Positions 24,386 to 31,704 of a stretch of DNA of 40,696 nt are shown here, one piece after another (positions within the stretch are counted from its first letter, which is position 1; every line of letters begins with the position of its first letter). The notes under the pieces were generated by a model. It was given only the letters and a program-made list of their open reading frames with translations, was not told the origin of the DNA and made no database searches. This DNA is from an uncultured bacterium. Its GTDB lineage: Bacteria > Patescibacteriota > Minisyncoccia > Phycocordibacterales > UBA2100. The stretch spans positions 1 to 40,696 of the forward strand of contig CAIJXH010000004.1 of the NCBI GenBank assembly GCA_903824595.1. The letters run 5' to 3'. The translations under genes were made by a program, and so were the position numbers.

Positions 24386-24969
24386 GTAAGCGAGAGCGCC
24401 GCGAGAATACTGCGATGAATCGTATGCGCGTCTGGTTCACCATCAATTTCATGAATCACGCGCCCGCGACTCTTCAGTAATTCAAGCTGCGGCAACACGT
24501 CTGTTTTAGTCCACGCAAGACGCCGACGAATCGCCGCTTCCGTATCGTCATGACGTCCACGAGAAAGCAGTCTGGCAACAGCCGAGTCGTCCGAAATGGT
24601 CAGATTGATTATCTGAAGATCACTGCATTTTAGGAACCGCAACGCATCATCAAAAGCTCGCGTCTGATCGGCACCTCGCGCGATACCATCGCCAATGATG
24701 TGTTCTTGTCCGGTGAAATGCTCAAACAACAGTTTGGTTTGCAAATAGGTAGGTACGAAATCTGCAATGCGGAGACCCGCGTTGATAACTTCGCCCGTAA
24801 GATTGCCCGCGTATGATCCCATATCACGAAGATTGCGCAATTCCTGTCCCATATCGATGCGGATAACTCTCCGATCGGATTTTTTGGCAAGATAATCGGC
24901 AAGCATCTGCACTTGCGTCCCTTTACCTGCACCCTGAGAACCGAAAAACAGGATCGTGAGTGGTTGCAT
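24382..24969 (-). CDS. adk: Adenylate kinase
   Basis: 195 residues. P-loop GSQGAGKGTQ at 10-19, the AMP-binding region DMGQELRNL, the GDGIARGADQTRAF segment in place of the usual DGxPRxxxQ, and SRGRHDDTEAAIRRRL with the R-R catalytic arginines. The lid is short, without zinc cysteines. It balances ATP, ADP and AMP. Lies 3 bases after gmk and overlaps map. Confidence 0.93.
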   Translation of the reverse strand: MQPLTILFFGSQGAGKGTQVQMLADYLAKKSDRRVIRIDMGQELRNLRDMGSYAGNLTGEVINAGLRIADFVPTYLQTKLLFEHFTGQEHIIGDGIARGADQTRAFDDALRFLKCSDLQIINLTISDDSAVARLLSRGRHDDTEAAIRRRLAWTKTDVLPQLELLKSRGRVIHEIDGEPDAHTIHRSILAALSLT

Positions 24970-24972
24970 ACG

Positions 24973-25563
24973 TCATGTAAGAGTATAGCCCTCTTTGTTC
25001 AAGATTTCCACTATGGCATCCACGGCTTCATCGAGCTTGCCGTCAACATTGACAACAACATAATCGTACAGCGATTGCTCTTCGGACATTTCACGTTCTG
25101 CGTTTTCTCTCCTATGCGCGATTTCCTCTTCGCTCATTTCAGGTGAACGCGCGCGAATGCGACGCATAAGCACATCAACCGATTCAGGCGCGATAAATAT
25201 GGTAGTTGCGTTGAAATGTTCTTTGTAATAGGTCGTCCCCACGATATCAGGGTTCACAATAACGACACGCCCTTCCGCGATCTTCTTTTGAAGATCGGGA
25301 CCGTATGATCCATAGTACGTATCGCGATTTTCAATGTACGTATATTCGAGAATACGACCCGCTTCTTTCTCTCTAAGAAAATCTTCCTTCGAGAAAAAGT
25401 AATAATCGACACCTCCATGCTCGTCCTCGCGGGGAGCTCGCGTGGTCGCCGTTATGAGTCGACACACACGATCAGGAAAACGCCCAATGATCGCTTTAGT
25501 GATCGTTGTCTCTCCGCTTCCCGTTGGTCCTGCAATCACCACAACGTTGCGCGGCATACCCAT
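24973..25563 (-). CDS. gmk: Guanylate kinase with altered P-loop
   Basis: 196 residues, usual length. ITATTRAPREDEHGGVDYYF is the GMP-binding signature, TYYGS and ILEYTYIENRDTYYG follow, and RIRARSPEMSEEEIAHRRE is the lid. The P-loop reads GPTGSGETT: the invariant Lys of GxxGxGK is Glu (codon GAG). Either the enzyme has lost ordinary ATP binding, or a neighbouring basic residue substitutes, or this lineage has an unusual active site. It sits between secY and adk, an uncommon place for gmk. One base separates it from secY. Confidence 0.9.
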   Translation of the reverse strand: MGMPRNVVVIAGPTGSGETTITKAIIGRFPDRVCRLITATTRAPREDEHGGVDYYFFSKEDFLREKEAGRILEYTYIENRDTYYGSYGPDLQKKIAEGRVVIVNPDIVGTTYYKEHFNATTIFIAPESVDVLMRRIRARSPEMSEEEIAHRRENAEREMSEEQSLYDYVVVNVDGKLDEAVDAIVEILNKEGYTLT

Positions 25564-25564
25564 G

Positions 25565-26839
25565 TTAGTACTCGCGAATCGACGTCTGCGCGTCGATCTT
25601 CTTCACCAAATCGAGCACAACCGACACAACAATCAGGAGTGCCGTACCGCCAATAGTGAGAGACGTGATGCCTGTGAGACCACGAAGAATGAGGGGAAGG
25701 ATCGCCAACACACCCAAAAACAAAGCTCCAACGAGCGTGATGCGCGTTATGATATTTGCGAGATATTCTGACGTTGTTGCACCGGGGCGAACCCCAGGAA
25801 CAAACGCGCCGTTCTTCTGTAGATTTTTTGCTATTTGATGCGGCTCAAACGTAATTGCCGTGTAGAAATAGGTAAACAAAAACACAAGGAAGAAGTAAAG
25901 CGCGCCATAGATCCATTGATTCGCAAGAGCTGCGACAACCGCGGAACCAACCGATGACACGATCAGTATTCCGCTCTTTGCAAGAAAACTACCGATCATC
26001 TGCGGAAACAGTAAGATAGACAACGCAAACACAATAGGCATGACTCCTGCTTGATTTACACGAATTGGCAGATACGTAGACACGCCACCCATGACTTTCA
26101 TGCCACGCACGCGACGCGCATAGGTAACGGGAATAGGACGCTCGGCTTCCGTTATGAATACCACACCGCCGACTATCGCCGCGGCCGCAATGATAAATCC
26201 GACGTACGCAGGAATTTGCGACACATCAAAACCAAATACGACATGCGACAACGCGCTCGGAATCCGAGCGACAATGCCAGAAAATATAATGAGCGATATA
26301 CCGTTGCCAATCCCAAACTCGGTGATCAGCTCTCCAATCCACATGAGAAGCAACGCGCCAGCTGCAATAACACACACATTCGCGACGGTATGCACCATAT
26401 CAAGCGACGAAACCACCCCACTTCCACGCAACAATATCAGAAATCCAAATGCTTGGATGAACGCGAGCGGAAGCGTGAGGTAGCGAGAATATTGCATAAA
26501 GCGCATACGTCCCGCATCCCCTTCTTCTTGATACATAGTCTTGAGCGCGGGCGAGAGCACGGTCGCAAGCTGCATGACAATCGATCCCGTAATGAAAGGC
26601 GATACACCAATCATCATAATGGACAGCGTGGAGAAACCACCGCCCGAGAAAATATTGAGAAGACCGAGGAACTGATTGTTGTTGAGATAATTTTGAAGCG
26701 CGACAGGATCAATACCGGGAATCGGAATTGCCGCCAACAAACGAAAGACGATAAGAGCACCGAGCACAAACAATACACGCGAGCGCAACACCTCGTCTTC
26801 TACAACCAGTTTCAATTTTCGAATAAAAGTTTCTCCCAT
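25565..26839 (-). CDS. secY: Protein translocase subunit SecY
   Basis: 424 residues with ten predicted membrane helices. Motifs: FVLGALIVFRLLAAIPIPGID (TM1), IFSGGGFSTLSIMMIGVSPFI (plug and TM2 region), GIGNGISLIIFSGIVARIP, and GVRPGATTSEYL in the C-terminal loop. SecY forms the export channel; SecE is not seen here. ATG 26839 is chosen; the frame also opens at TTG 26851 within the rplO end. It follows rplO by 4 bases. Confidence 0.97.
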   Translation of the reverse strand: MGETFIRKLKLVVEDEVLRSRVLFVLGALIVFRLLAAIPIPGIDPVALQNYLNNNQFLGLLNIFSGGGFSTLSIMMIGVSPFITGSIVMQLATVLSPALKTMYQEEGDAGRMRFMQYSRYLTLPLAFIQAFGFLILLRGSGVVSSLDMVHTVANVCVIAAGALLLMWIGELITEFGIGNGISLIIFSGIVARIPSALSHVVFGFDVSQIPAYVGFIIAAAAIVGGVVFITEAERPIPVTYARRVRGMKVMGGVSTYLPIRVNQAGVMPIVFALSILLFPQMIGSFLAKSGILIVSSVGSAVVAALANQWIYGALYFFLVFLFTYFYTAITFEPHQIAKNLQKNGAFVPGVRPGATTSEYLANIITRITLVGALFLGVLAILPLILRGLTGITSLTIGGTALLIVVSVVLDLVKKIDAQTSIREY

Positions 26840-26843
26840 AAAA

Positions 26844-27296
26844 TTAGACAACAGCGCCGCCTGCTTTTTCTATCAATGAGCGAGCTGATGCCGACACTCC
26901 GCACCCAGATACCGTAAACTTTTTTGAAAGATCCGCACCGTCTGTGGGAGCAACTATTTTGATCGGTATTGATTTCCGCGCATGTGCCATACCCTTTTCG
27001 GCAAGCGTTTTTGGAGAAACCTCGGATCCCGTCTCAAATGCGGCCGCAATTCGCTCGAGCGATATCACTATCGCGTCAGGCCGTGACCCAACAACAGAAC
27101 GACCGCGATTCTTGCCATACCCGCGGCGCTTGGGGAGCTTCTTTATGATATCGCGCCATTCTGGTCGCTTTTTGCGACCAGCGCGCGCATTCTGACCTTT
27201 CGTACCACGCCCAGCTGTTTTGCCGCGCTTACCACCACGACCAATACGGACTTTTGCGCGAGCGACTATACGTTTTATTTGATTGAGAGTTGCCAT
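26844..27296 (-). CDS. rplO: 50S ribosomal protein L15
   Basis: 150 residues. The glycine-rich, basic N-terminus (VRIGRGGKRGKTAGRGTKGQ) and KKLPKRRGYGKNRG are diagnostic, as is the end GCGVSASARSLIEKAGG. It follows rpsE directly with 13 bases; the rpmD gene that normally sits between them is missing. Confidence 0.96.
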   Translation of the reverse strand: MATLNQIKRIVARAKVRIGRGGKRGKTAGRGTKGQNARAGRKKRPEWRDIIKKLPKRRGYGKNRGRSVVGSRPDAIVISLERIAAAFETGSEVSPKTLAEKGMAHARKSIPIKIVAPTDGADLSKKFTVSGCGVSASARSLIEKAGGAVV

Positions 27297-27309
27297 ACGT
27301 AATTGCTGT

Positions 27310-27876
27310 TTATGTTATCGAGACAAGTTCGAGCGCCTTGAGTGCCGCACGCGCGTTATTGATAGGATTTTTGCTTCGGGAAAGCAATTTTGCGGTTACA
27401 TCCGTCACGCCCCCTAGCTCAAGAATAGTACGTACCGAAGATCCTGCAATAAGCCCGCGACCAGAACTCGGCCGTATTTCGACTCGCGACGCGCAAAACT
27501 TTGCACTCACGTCACGACGTATGCTTTTCGTCTTGGTAAGGTTGATGGTGATCATGCGACGTTTCGCTTCGCGCGTTGCTTTGTCGATCGCAAGCGCGGT
27601 ATCAGCAGCCTTCCCCACTCCAAGACCAACCCTTCCTTTCTTGTCACCAAGCACCAGAGCGACACTAAAATTGAAACGACGGCCTCCTGCCATAACACGC
27701 GCCACGCGACGAATACCGATCATTTTCTGGGAAAATTCTGAACGTCGCTCATCAGATGATCGATTAGGACGTCCGCCACGCCTATCTCCACCGCGACGAT
27801 CGCGATCACCATGTCCGCGAGCAACAGCTGCAGCCTCGGGCTTTTTCTGTACTTCTTGAGTAGTGTGTTCAGTCAT
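27310..27876 (-). CDS. rpsE: 30S ribosomal protein S5
   Basis: 188 residues. Double-stranded-RNA-binding-like N-terminal region RVARVMAGGRRFNFSVALVLGDKKGRVGLGVGKA and the C-terminal PSSGRGLIAGSSVRTILELGGV match S5. The first ~45 residues are an Arg/Gly/Asp-rich, disordered extension (RGHGDRDRRGGDRRGG). No Shine-Dalgarno sequence precedes the ATG. Confidence 0.96.
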   Translation of the reverse strand: MTEHTTQEVQKKPEAAAVARGHGDRDRRGGDRRGGRPNRSSDERRSEFSQKMIGIRRVARVMAGGRRFNFSVALVLGDKKGRVGLGVGKAADTALAIDKATREAKRRMITINLTKTKSIRRDVSAKFCASRVEIRPSSGRGLIAGSSVRTILELGGVTDVTAKLLSRSKNPINNARAALKALELVSIT

Positions 27877-27885
27877 ACAAAATAG

Positions 27886-28233
27886 TTAGAATTCTAATCC
27901 TCCAGCGCGCGCAGCGTCGGCAAACGCAGCAATCGTACCCACATACTGAAAGCCGCCTCGATCAAACACGACCTGCTTCACGCCACTTTCAATCGCCATG
28001 CGTGCCAGAGTTTTGGCGGCAGCTTCGGCTCGCTCACGGGGAGTCTTTGCTTTCTCAGTGTGCGAAGATACGGCGACGATTGTTTTGCCCGATGCATCAT
28101 CAATGATTTGTGCGACGAGACGCGTGTTCGACTTGAAAACTGAAAGTCGCGGCCGCTCTTTCGTTCCCGATACTTTCGCGCGCACCCGACGGTGACGACG
28201 ATCTCTTTTTTCTGTTGTGGTCATTGTTTGCAT
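27886..28233 (-). CDS. rplR: 50S ribosomal protein L18
   Basis: 115 residues. RRHRRVRAKVSGTKERPRLSVFKSNTRL, then AQIIDDASGKTIVAVSS and GVKQVVFDRGGFQYVGTIAAFADAARAGGLEF are typical. Binds 5S rRNA. An alternative start three codons on (MTTTEK, 28224) is possible. Confidence 0.96.
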   Translation of the reverse strand: MQTMTTTEKRDRRHRRVRAKVSGTKERPRLSVFKSNTRLVAQIIDDASGKTIVAVSSHTEKAKTPRERAEAAAKTLARMAIESGVKQVVFDRGGFQYVGTIAAFADAARAGGLEF

Positions 28234-28247
28234 ATAGTGTAGTTAGA

Positions 28248-28793
28248 TTATGCCGATGCAGCCGCAGCCTTTTTACCCTGCTTCTCGCGCACCACTTCAC
28301 CTTCATACCGAATACCCTTACCCTTATACGGCTCTGGCTTCTTCAAATCGCGCACGCTTGCGGCAAATTGCCCGACCGCATCTTTATCAGCACCAGACAC
28401 GGATATCACATTTTTTTCGATTGCCACCGTAATATTCGACGGAATTGCAACAACCACGGGATGCGAGAACCCTAGCATGAGTTTGATATTCTTACCTGCA
28501 ATCTCGGCTCGATATCCAATACCTTCGATCTGAAGTTTTTTCACAAATGGCGTTGCGACACCCGCAACCATATTGCGAATATGTGCTGCGTAGGTGCCCC
28601 AAAGAGCGCGCGAAAGACGCGACTGGTGTTTTGGCGACACCGACACCGCCGACGCGGTAACATCGATCGTTACTGCAGGATGAACAGGCCTCGAAAGCGT
28701 CCCGCCTTTGCCCTTGACAACCACTGCCCCATCTTTGAGCACCACCTCGATACCGGCGGGAATTATTATGGGAAGTTTACCTGTGCGTGACAT
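28248..28793 (-). CDS. rplF: 50S ribosomal protein L6
   Basis: 181 residues. MSRTGKLPIIIPAGIEV at the start, then KIQIEGIGYRAEI-type, LMLGFSHPVVVAIPSNITV, and the signature EPYKGKGIRYEGEVVREKQGKKA at the end. Normal length and order, 12 bases after rpsH. Confidence 0.97.
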   Translation of the reverse strand: MSRTGKLPIIIPAGIEVVLKDGAVVVKGKGGTLSRPVHPAVTIDVTASAVSVSPKHQSRLSRALWGTYAAHIRNMVAGVATPFVKKLQIEGIGYRAEIAGKNIKLMLGFSHPVVVAIPSNITVAIEKNVISVSGADKDAVGQFAASVRDLKKPEPYKGKGIRYEGEVVREKQGKKAAAASA

Positions 28794-28805
28794 ACAATAA
28801 AAAGA

Positions 28806-29201
28806 TTACCAAATTTCAAACAACGCTTCACCGCCCACGTTCTGCGTGCGCGCCTCTTTGTCTGTGAGTATTCCGGCGGGAGTGGAGAGAATGAGCGCTC
28901 CTCTACCATATCGGACAGGGACAATCTCATTCACGCTGCGATACATGCGACGACCTGGCTTTGAAACACGCTTCACTCCTTCGATGCGAGAGGTGCCCGT
29001 TTTCTTTTGTGCCAACGTTATCTCGATTGTCTTTTTTACTTTCTTGCCCTTTTTATCAACAGACGCCACAAAACCTGCCTGCAAAAGCTTTTCCGCTATC
29101 GCTAGTTTCAGGTTTGAAAACGGCACCACAACAGAAGACTTCCCAGCTGCTCCTGCATTGGTAAGACGCACTATGAAGTCACCAATTGGGTCATTTACCA
29201 T
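28806..29201 (-). CDS. rpsH: 30S ribosomal protein S8
   Basis: 131 residues from ATG 29201 (the open frame extends to 29312 through rpsN, so the internal start is chosen). MVNDPIGDFIVRLTNAGAAGKSSVVVPFSNLK, SKPGRRMYRSVNEIVPV and GALILSTPAGILTDKEAR-type end are diagnostic. S8 is a 16S rRNA binder and in other bacteria represses the spc operon. Confidence 0.97.
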   Translation of the reverse strand: MVNDPIGDFIVRLTNAGAAGKSSVVVPFSNLKLAIAEKLLQAGFVASVDKKGKKVKKTIEITLAQKKTGTSRIEGVKRVSKPGRRMYRSVNEIVPVRYGRGALILSTPAGILTDKEARTQNVGGEALFEIW

Positions 29202-29205
29202 AGAA

Positions 29206-29391
29206 TTACCAAGAAGATTTCTTAATGCCCGGAATATTTCCTTCAAGCGCTTCTTCACGGAAACAAATGCGACAGAGGTTGAAATCACGCATAAAACCAC
29301 GCGGGCGACCACACTTGAAACAACGACGTACCGTGCGGCTCGAGAATTTTGGCGTACGATTCGCCTTCACGATCATTGATTTTTTTGCCAT
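29206..29391 (-). CDS. rpsN: 30S ribosomal protein S14, zinc-binding type
   Basis: 61 residues, type [10 protein letters not shown] and NLCRICF give the four zinc cysteines (CxxC-x12-CxxC); [19 protein letters not shown] at the start and [16 protein letters not shown] at the end fit. It is the first gene of this transcription unit, whereas rplE, rplX and rplN normally precede it. Confidence 0.96.
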   Translation of the reverse strand: MAKKSMIVKANRTPKFSSRTVRRCFKCGRPRGFMRDFNLCRICFREEALEGNIPGIKKSSW

Positions 29392-29519
29392 GAAATATGC
29401 CCAGAGAGGAGACTTTGGAACCCTGCATCGCCTTACGGCCGATTACGAAGCTCCATCGCGTGACCCCGTTCTCGCCGATATCCTTGCGGATCGACAAAAT
29501 ACGAAGCCCCCTACGAGGC
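29392..29519 (-). promoter_or_regulatory. About 128-base untranslated leader before rpsN
   Basis: From the predicted start near 29519 to the rpsN ATG there is no ORF worth calling. Short stems can form (for example ATCC-GCAA-GGAT), and CTCCTCTC lies near the start codon. Most other genes in the window have almost no leader, so a long one in front of an r-protein operon may be an autoregulatory site. Confidence 0.45.
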
Positions 29520-29525
29520 TCGAGC

Positions 29526-29554
29526 ACTATATGCGAAGTAGATGTAGAAGTCAA
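29526..29554 (-). promoter_or_regulatory. Classical promoter of the ribosomal protein operon
   Basis: -35 TTGACT (29554-29549), a 17-base spacer and -10 TATAGT (29531-29526) on the minus strand. It is the one promoter here with a good -35 box, and it lies just past the recO stop codon. Confidence 0.75.
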
Positions 29555-29561
29555 CAAAACA

Positions 29562-30134
29562 TCACAACTGCGTCTCCGACAGCGCGCGATTGATGGAGGA
29601 AAGAAGCTTGTCTTGGATTGCACTCGCTTCAGTGAGATGTTCCATCGTATAGGCGGTGTGCGTGAAGATCGCGGTTTCGAGCGCTTCGGTAGAAATGTAC
29701 CCGAGCGCATACAACACGCGCGCCACACACACCAATTCCACCGTCGGAGCCATTCCAACATCTCCATGCGTCAAAAATTCGCGCGCATGCACGAGCGTGT
29801 CGAAAAGAAAATCGTTGCGCTCCTCCCCCACCACGAGCCGCATGACGAGCCCCGCGACGCGCGCGAACACCGCTGCGCCTTTGCGTGCCCCGTCGATACT
29901 ATCGATTGCCGCAGCTCCCGCCGCCCGCCACCCTCGCTTGCCACACACGAGCGACACGCGCACGCGAGCATAATGCTGGAGCGCGTAGCGCATCTTCGAT
30001 TTCTCGCTCCTCACCGCCGAAGCTCGCGCTCGCACCAGTCCAAAGTCACGCGTAAAAAGCGCGTACACGCGATCACTCTCGCCATATTCGCGACTTCCCA
30101 ACACAAGCGCTTCGGTGTGATATTTTTGGTACAT
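29562..30134 (-). CDS. recO: DNA repair protein RecO, short form
   Basis: 190 residues. YHTEALVLGSREYGESDRVYALFTRDFGL is the RecO OB-fold start, followed by the basic RARASAVRSEKSKMRYAL and the helical part VFARVAGLVMRLV. The zinc-binding C-terminal portion common in longer RecO proteins is missing, as often in CPR. RecO helps RecR and RecF load RecA onto SSB-coated DNA. It follows the unknown gene by 3 bases and precedes the ribosomal operon promoter. Confidence 0.88.
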   Translation of the reverse strand: MYQKYHTEALVLGSREYGESDRVYALFTRDFGLVRARASAVRSEKSKMRYALQHYARVRVSLVCGKRGWRAAGAAAIDSIDGARKGAAVFARVAGLVMRLVVGEERNDFLFDTLVHAREFLTHGDVGMAPTVELVCVARVLYALGYISTEALETAIFTHTAYTMEHLTEASAIQDKLLSSINRALSETQL

Positions 30135-30137
30135 ACA

Positions 30138-30614
30138 CTATGCTAGTGGTGTGATATCCGCCATGTATCCTACGGTCTTCGTAACAGCAAAGGTTTTTTG
30201 CCATACATGCAATAGTTTCCGAATTTTTATCTCGCCGGCGGAGAGTATTGGCGATAGTTCCGGGGGTACCTCTCCCTCTTCCCAATATGCAATTATGTTC
30301 CCGTGAATATCTTCTGTAACGTACATTCGATAATCAACCAACGACGGCAGGTCTGTTATTAGATATTTTTTCTCAAGGAAAACAGATTTGACTTCATACA
30401 CACACTGATCTTTTGAAGTCGGTTTATACATACTTTGCTCAGAAGAAAGAAAAATTGGGCGTTTTTTCCCATACACGGTATCTGCCCATACCCCGGCATC
30501 AGTAAACCCCCTCCTCACAAATGGAGAGGGCGACAACGCCTCAAGACCCCTCGGACCAACGTGATAGAGAATTTTCGGAAGTGCATCTATCATGGTTATA
30601 TTACAAAGCGTCAC
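30138..30614 (-). CDS. Unknown protein, YHVGP-type; possible ADP-ribosyltransferase-like fold
   Basis: 158 residues from GTG 30614. A perfect Shine-Dalgarno GGAGGTG lies 7 bases before this GTG, inside the last codons of the upstream PIN-like gene; ATG 30593 is the alternative. ILYHVGPRGLEALSPS near the start and KKRPIFLSSEQSMY resemble the opening strands of some ADP-ribosyltransferase-like proteins (a Y-H motif, then a strand with S-S), but I cannot confirm this. The tight SD-coupled arrangement with the PIN-like gene suggests a two-gene cassette. Confidence 0.65.
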   Translation of the reverse strand: MTLCNITMIDALPKILYHVGPRGLEALSPSPFVRRGFTDAGVWADTVYGKKRPIFLSSEQSMYKPTSKDQCVYEVKSVFLEKKYLITDLPSLVDYRMYVTEDIHGNIIAYWEEGEVPPELSPILSAGEIKIRKLLHVWQKTFAVTKTVGYMADITPLA

Positions 30615-30615
30615 A

Positions 30616-31377
30616 CTAATTCACCTCCGCTCCAAAAAATCTTGTTGTTGCAGTTTCGGCACACACAAGAGGTACTTCAAATGTACCAAAATGGGTTTTT
30701 ACATTTCTCTTGAAACCCGTGTTCGCAACCAACATTTCGTCCGGTCTTTGTTCATCATGAAGGGCACAATCGTAATGATAGATATCTCGAAGTTTATCAG
30801 AAGCAAGATTATATGGGCGAGGATCAAGAAATATATTTATATGAAACGGTTCCGGCGTAACTGGCAAGTACCACTTTCCCCAGTATGGCAGTATTGCTTT
30901 TGTAGGCAATTCGAGAGTGGTCGCCTTCATGTGTTGCGAAAACATCGTCCTGAAGGACGCTACTCGTTCATCAACCTTATCAGCTAAATGTAGTAAATCA
31001 TCTGCTGGTTTCTCAAATGTAAAACTGTCGACAATATCAATGAAAAAGAAAGCTGTGTGCCTGACGAAATTCAAATACTGCGCTTGAGGCCAAATATTAC
31101 CGCCCAGCAAGAGTTGCACCGCCGTACTGGGAAATGGCAACTGTTCAACTTCTTGTTTTCCAAGGTTGTGCACAAGATTGCGAATACGTACCGCTGGATT
31201 ATATCGCCAATCATCGATGAAAGAGAGATAGCCGGATGCCTCTCTAATACAATCCTCCTGCAACAAAAAAGTGCACCCTTGAGCATGTCTTTGCCGAAGA
31301 AGCTCAACCACTGATGTTGTGTATGGGGTGGTCCAAATGAGTGGCAAATAGGAAGATGTTTCAAGATACACTCTCAT
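30616..31377 (-). CDS. PIN-like domain protein, possibly inactive
   Basis: 253 residues from ATG 31377. MRVYLETSSYLPLIWTTPYT fits the first strand of a PIN nuclease (normally YLDTS; the first acidic residue is Glu), TFLLQEDCIREAS supplies a second acidic position, and DIYHYDCALHDEQRPDEMLVANTGF resembles the D-x-x-x-A...T-x-D end, with Asn-Thr-Gly where T-x-D is expected. The missing acidic residue may mean loss of nuclease activity or a false family match. The gene is followed after 1 base by an SD-coupled small gene, an arrangement also used by toxin-antitoxin pairs. Confidence 0.5.
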   Translation of the reverse strand: MRVYLETSSYLPLIWTTPYTTSVVELLRQRHAQGCTFLLQEDCIREASGYLSFIDDWRYNPAVRIRNLVHNLGKQEVEQLPFPSTAVQLLLGGNIWPQAQYLNFVRHTAFFFIDIVDSFTFEKPADDLLHLADKVDERVASFRTMFSQHMKATTLELPTKAILPYWGKWYLPVTPEPFHINIFLDPRPYNLASDKLRDIYHYDCALHDEQRPDEMLVANTGFKRNVKTHFGTFEVPLVCAETATTRFFGAEVN

Positions 31378-31417
31378 ACCATGCGATGTTAGCACAAAAC
31401 CAACCCTTCCGGATTTT

Positions 31418-31667
31418 TTATGTTTCCGCAAAAAAATCGAGTACCAGATCGCCCGGTTTCGATGATGCGCGAACGATGCGCCGAATAATACCCATCGGTT
31501 TTTGTGTTGGATATCCGGTCTCCGTTTTCGTCGCGTTCCGTCTTAAGATGCTTCCGAGATTGTACTTTCCCGGTGTTGAAGGGCGGATCAATGTAAATCA
31601 AACGCACAGAGCCACTCGGTATCCGCTTCAACACTTCGAGATTCTCCCCAAAAATTACATGGCGCAT
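31418..31667 (-). pseudogene. Remnant of a DNA adenine/cytosine methyltransferase with internal deletion
   Basis: The minus-strand frame starts MRHVIFGENLEVLKRIPSGS and has the catalytic motif IYIDPPFNTG, then TERDENGDR. In the +1 frame, the next codons read GYPTQKPMGIIRRIVRASS and KPGDLVLDFFA, the C-terminal SAM-binding motif that in the full protein lies some hundreds of residues later. The gene ends with a stop (31418) just before the GSGTT motif. So an internal deletion and frameshift have joined the two ends. This is the DPPF-first motif order of beta-class methyltransferases, often partners of type III restriction enzymes. Confidence 0.85.
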
Positions 31668-31704
31668 GTATGAAAGTATACCATCGCGACTACATTCGTT
31701 TTGT

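Noticed and set aside
26051-26917. 288-residue plus-strand ORF
   Set aside because: Antisense shadow of secY, rich in Arg, Asn and His as expected for a reversed membrane-protein gene.
29285-29767. 160-residue minus-strand ORF across recO and the rpsN leader
   Set aside because: Overlaps recO and rpsN in another frame and covers a strong promoter; no domain pattern.
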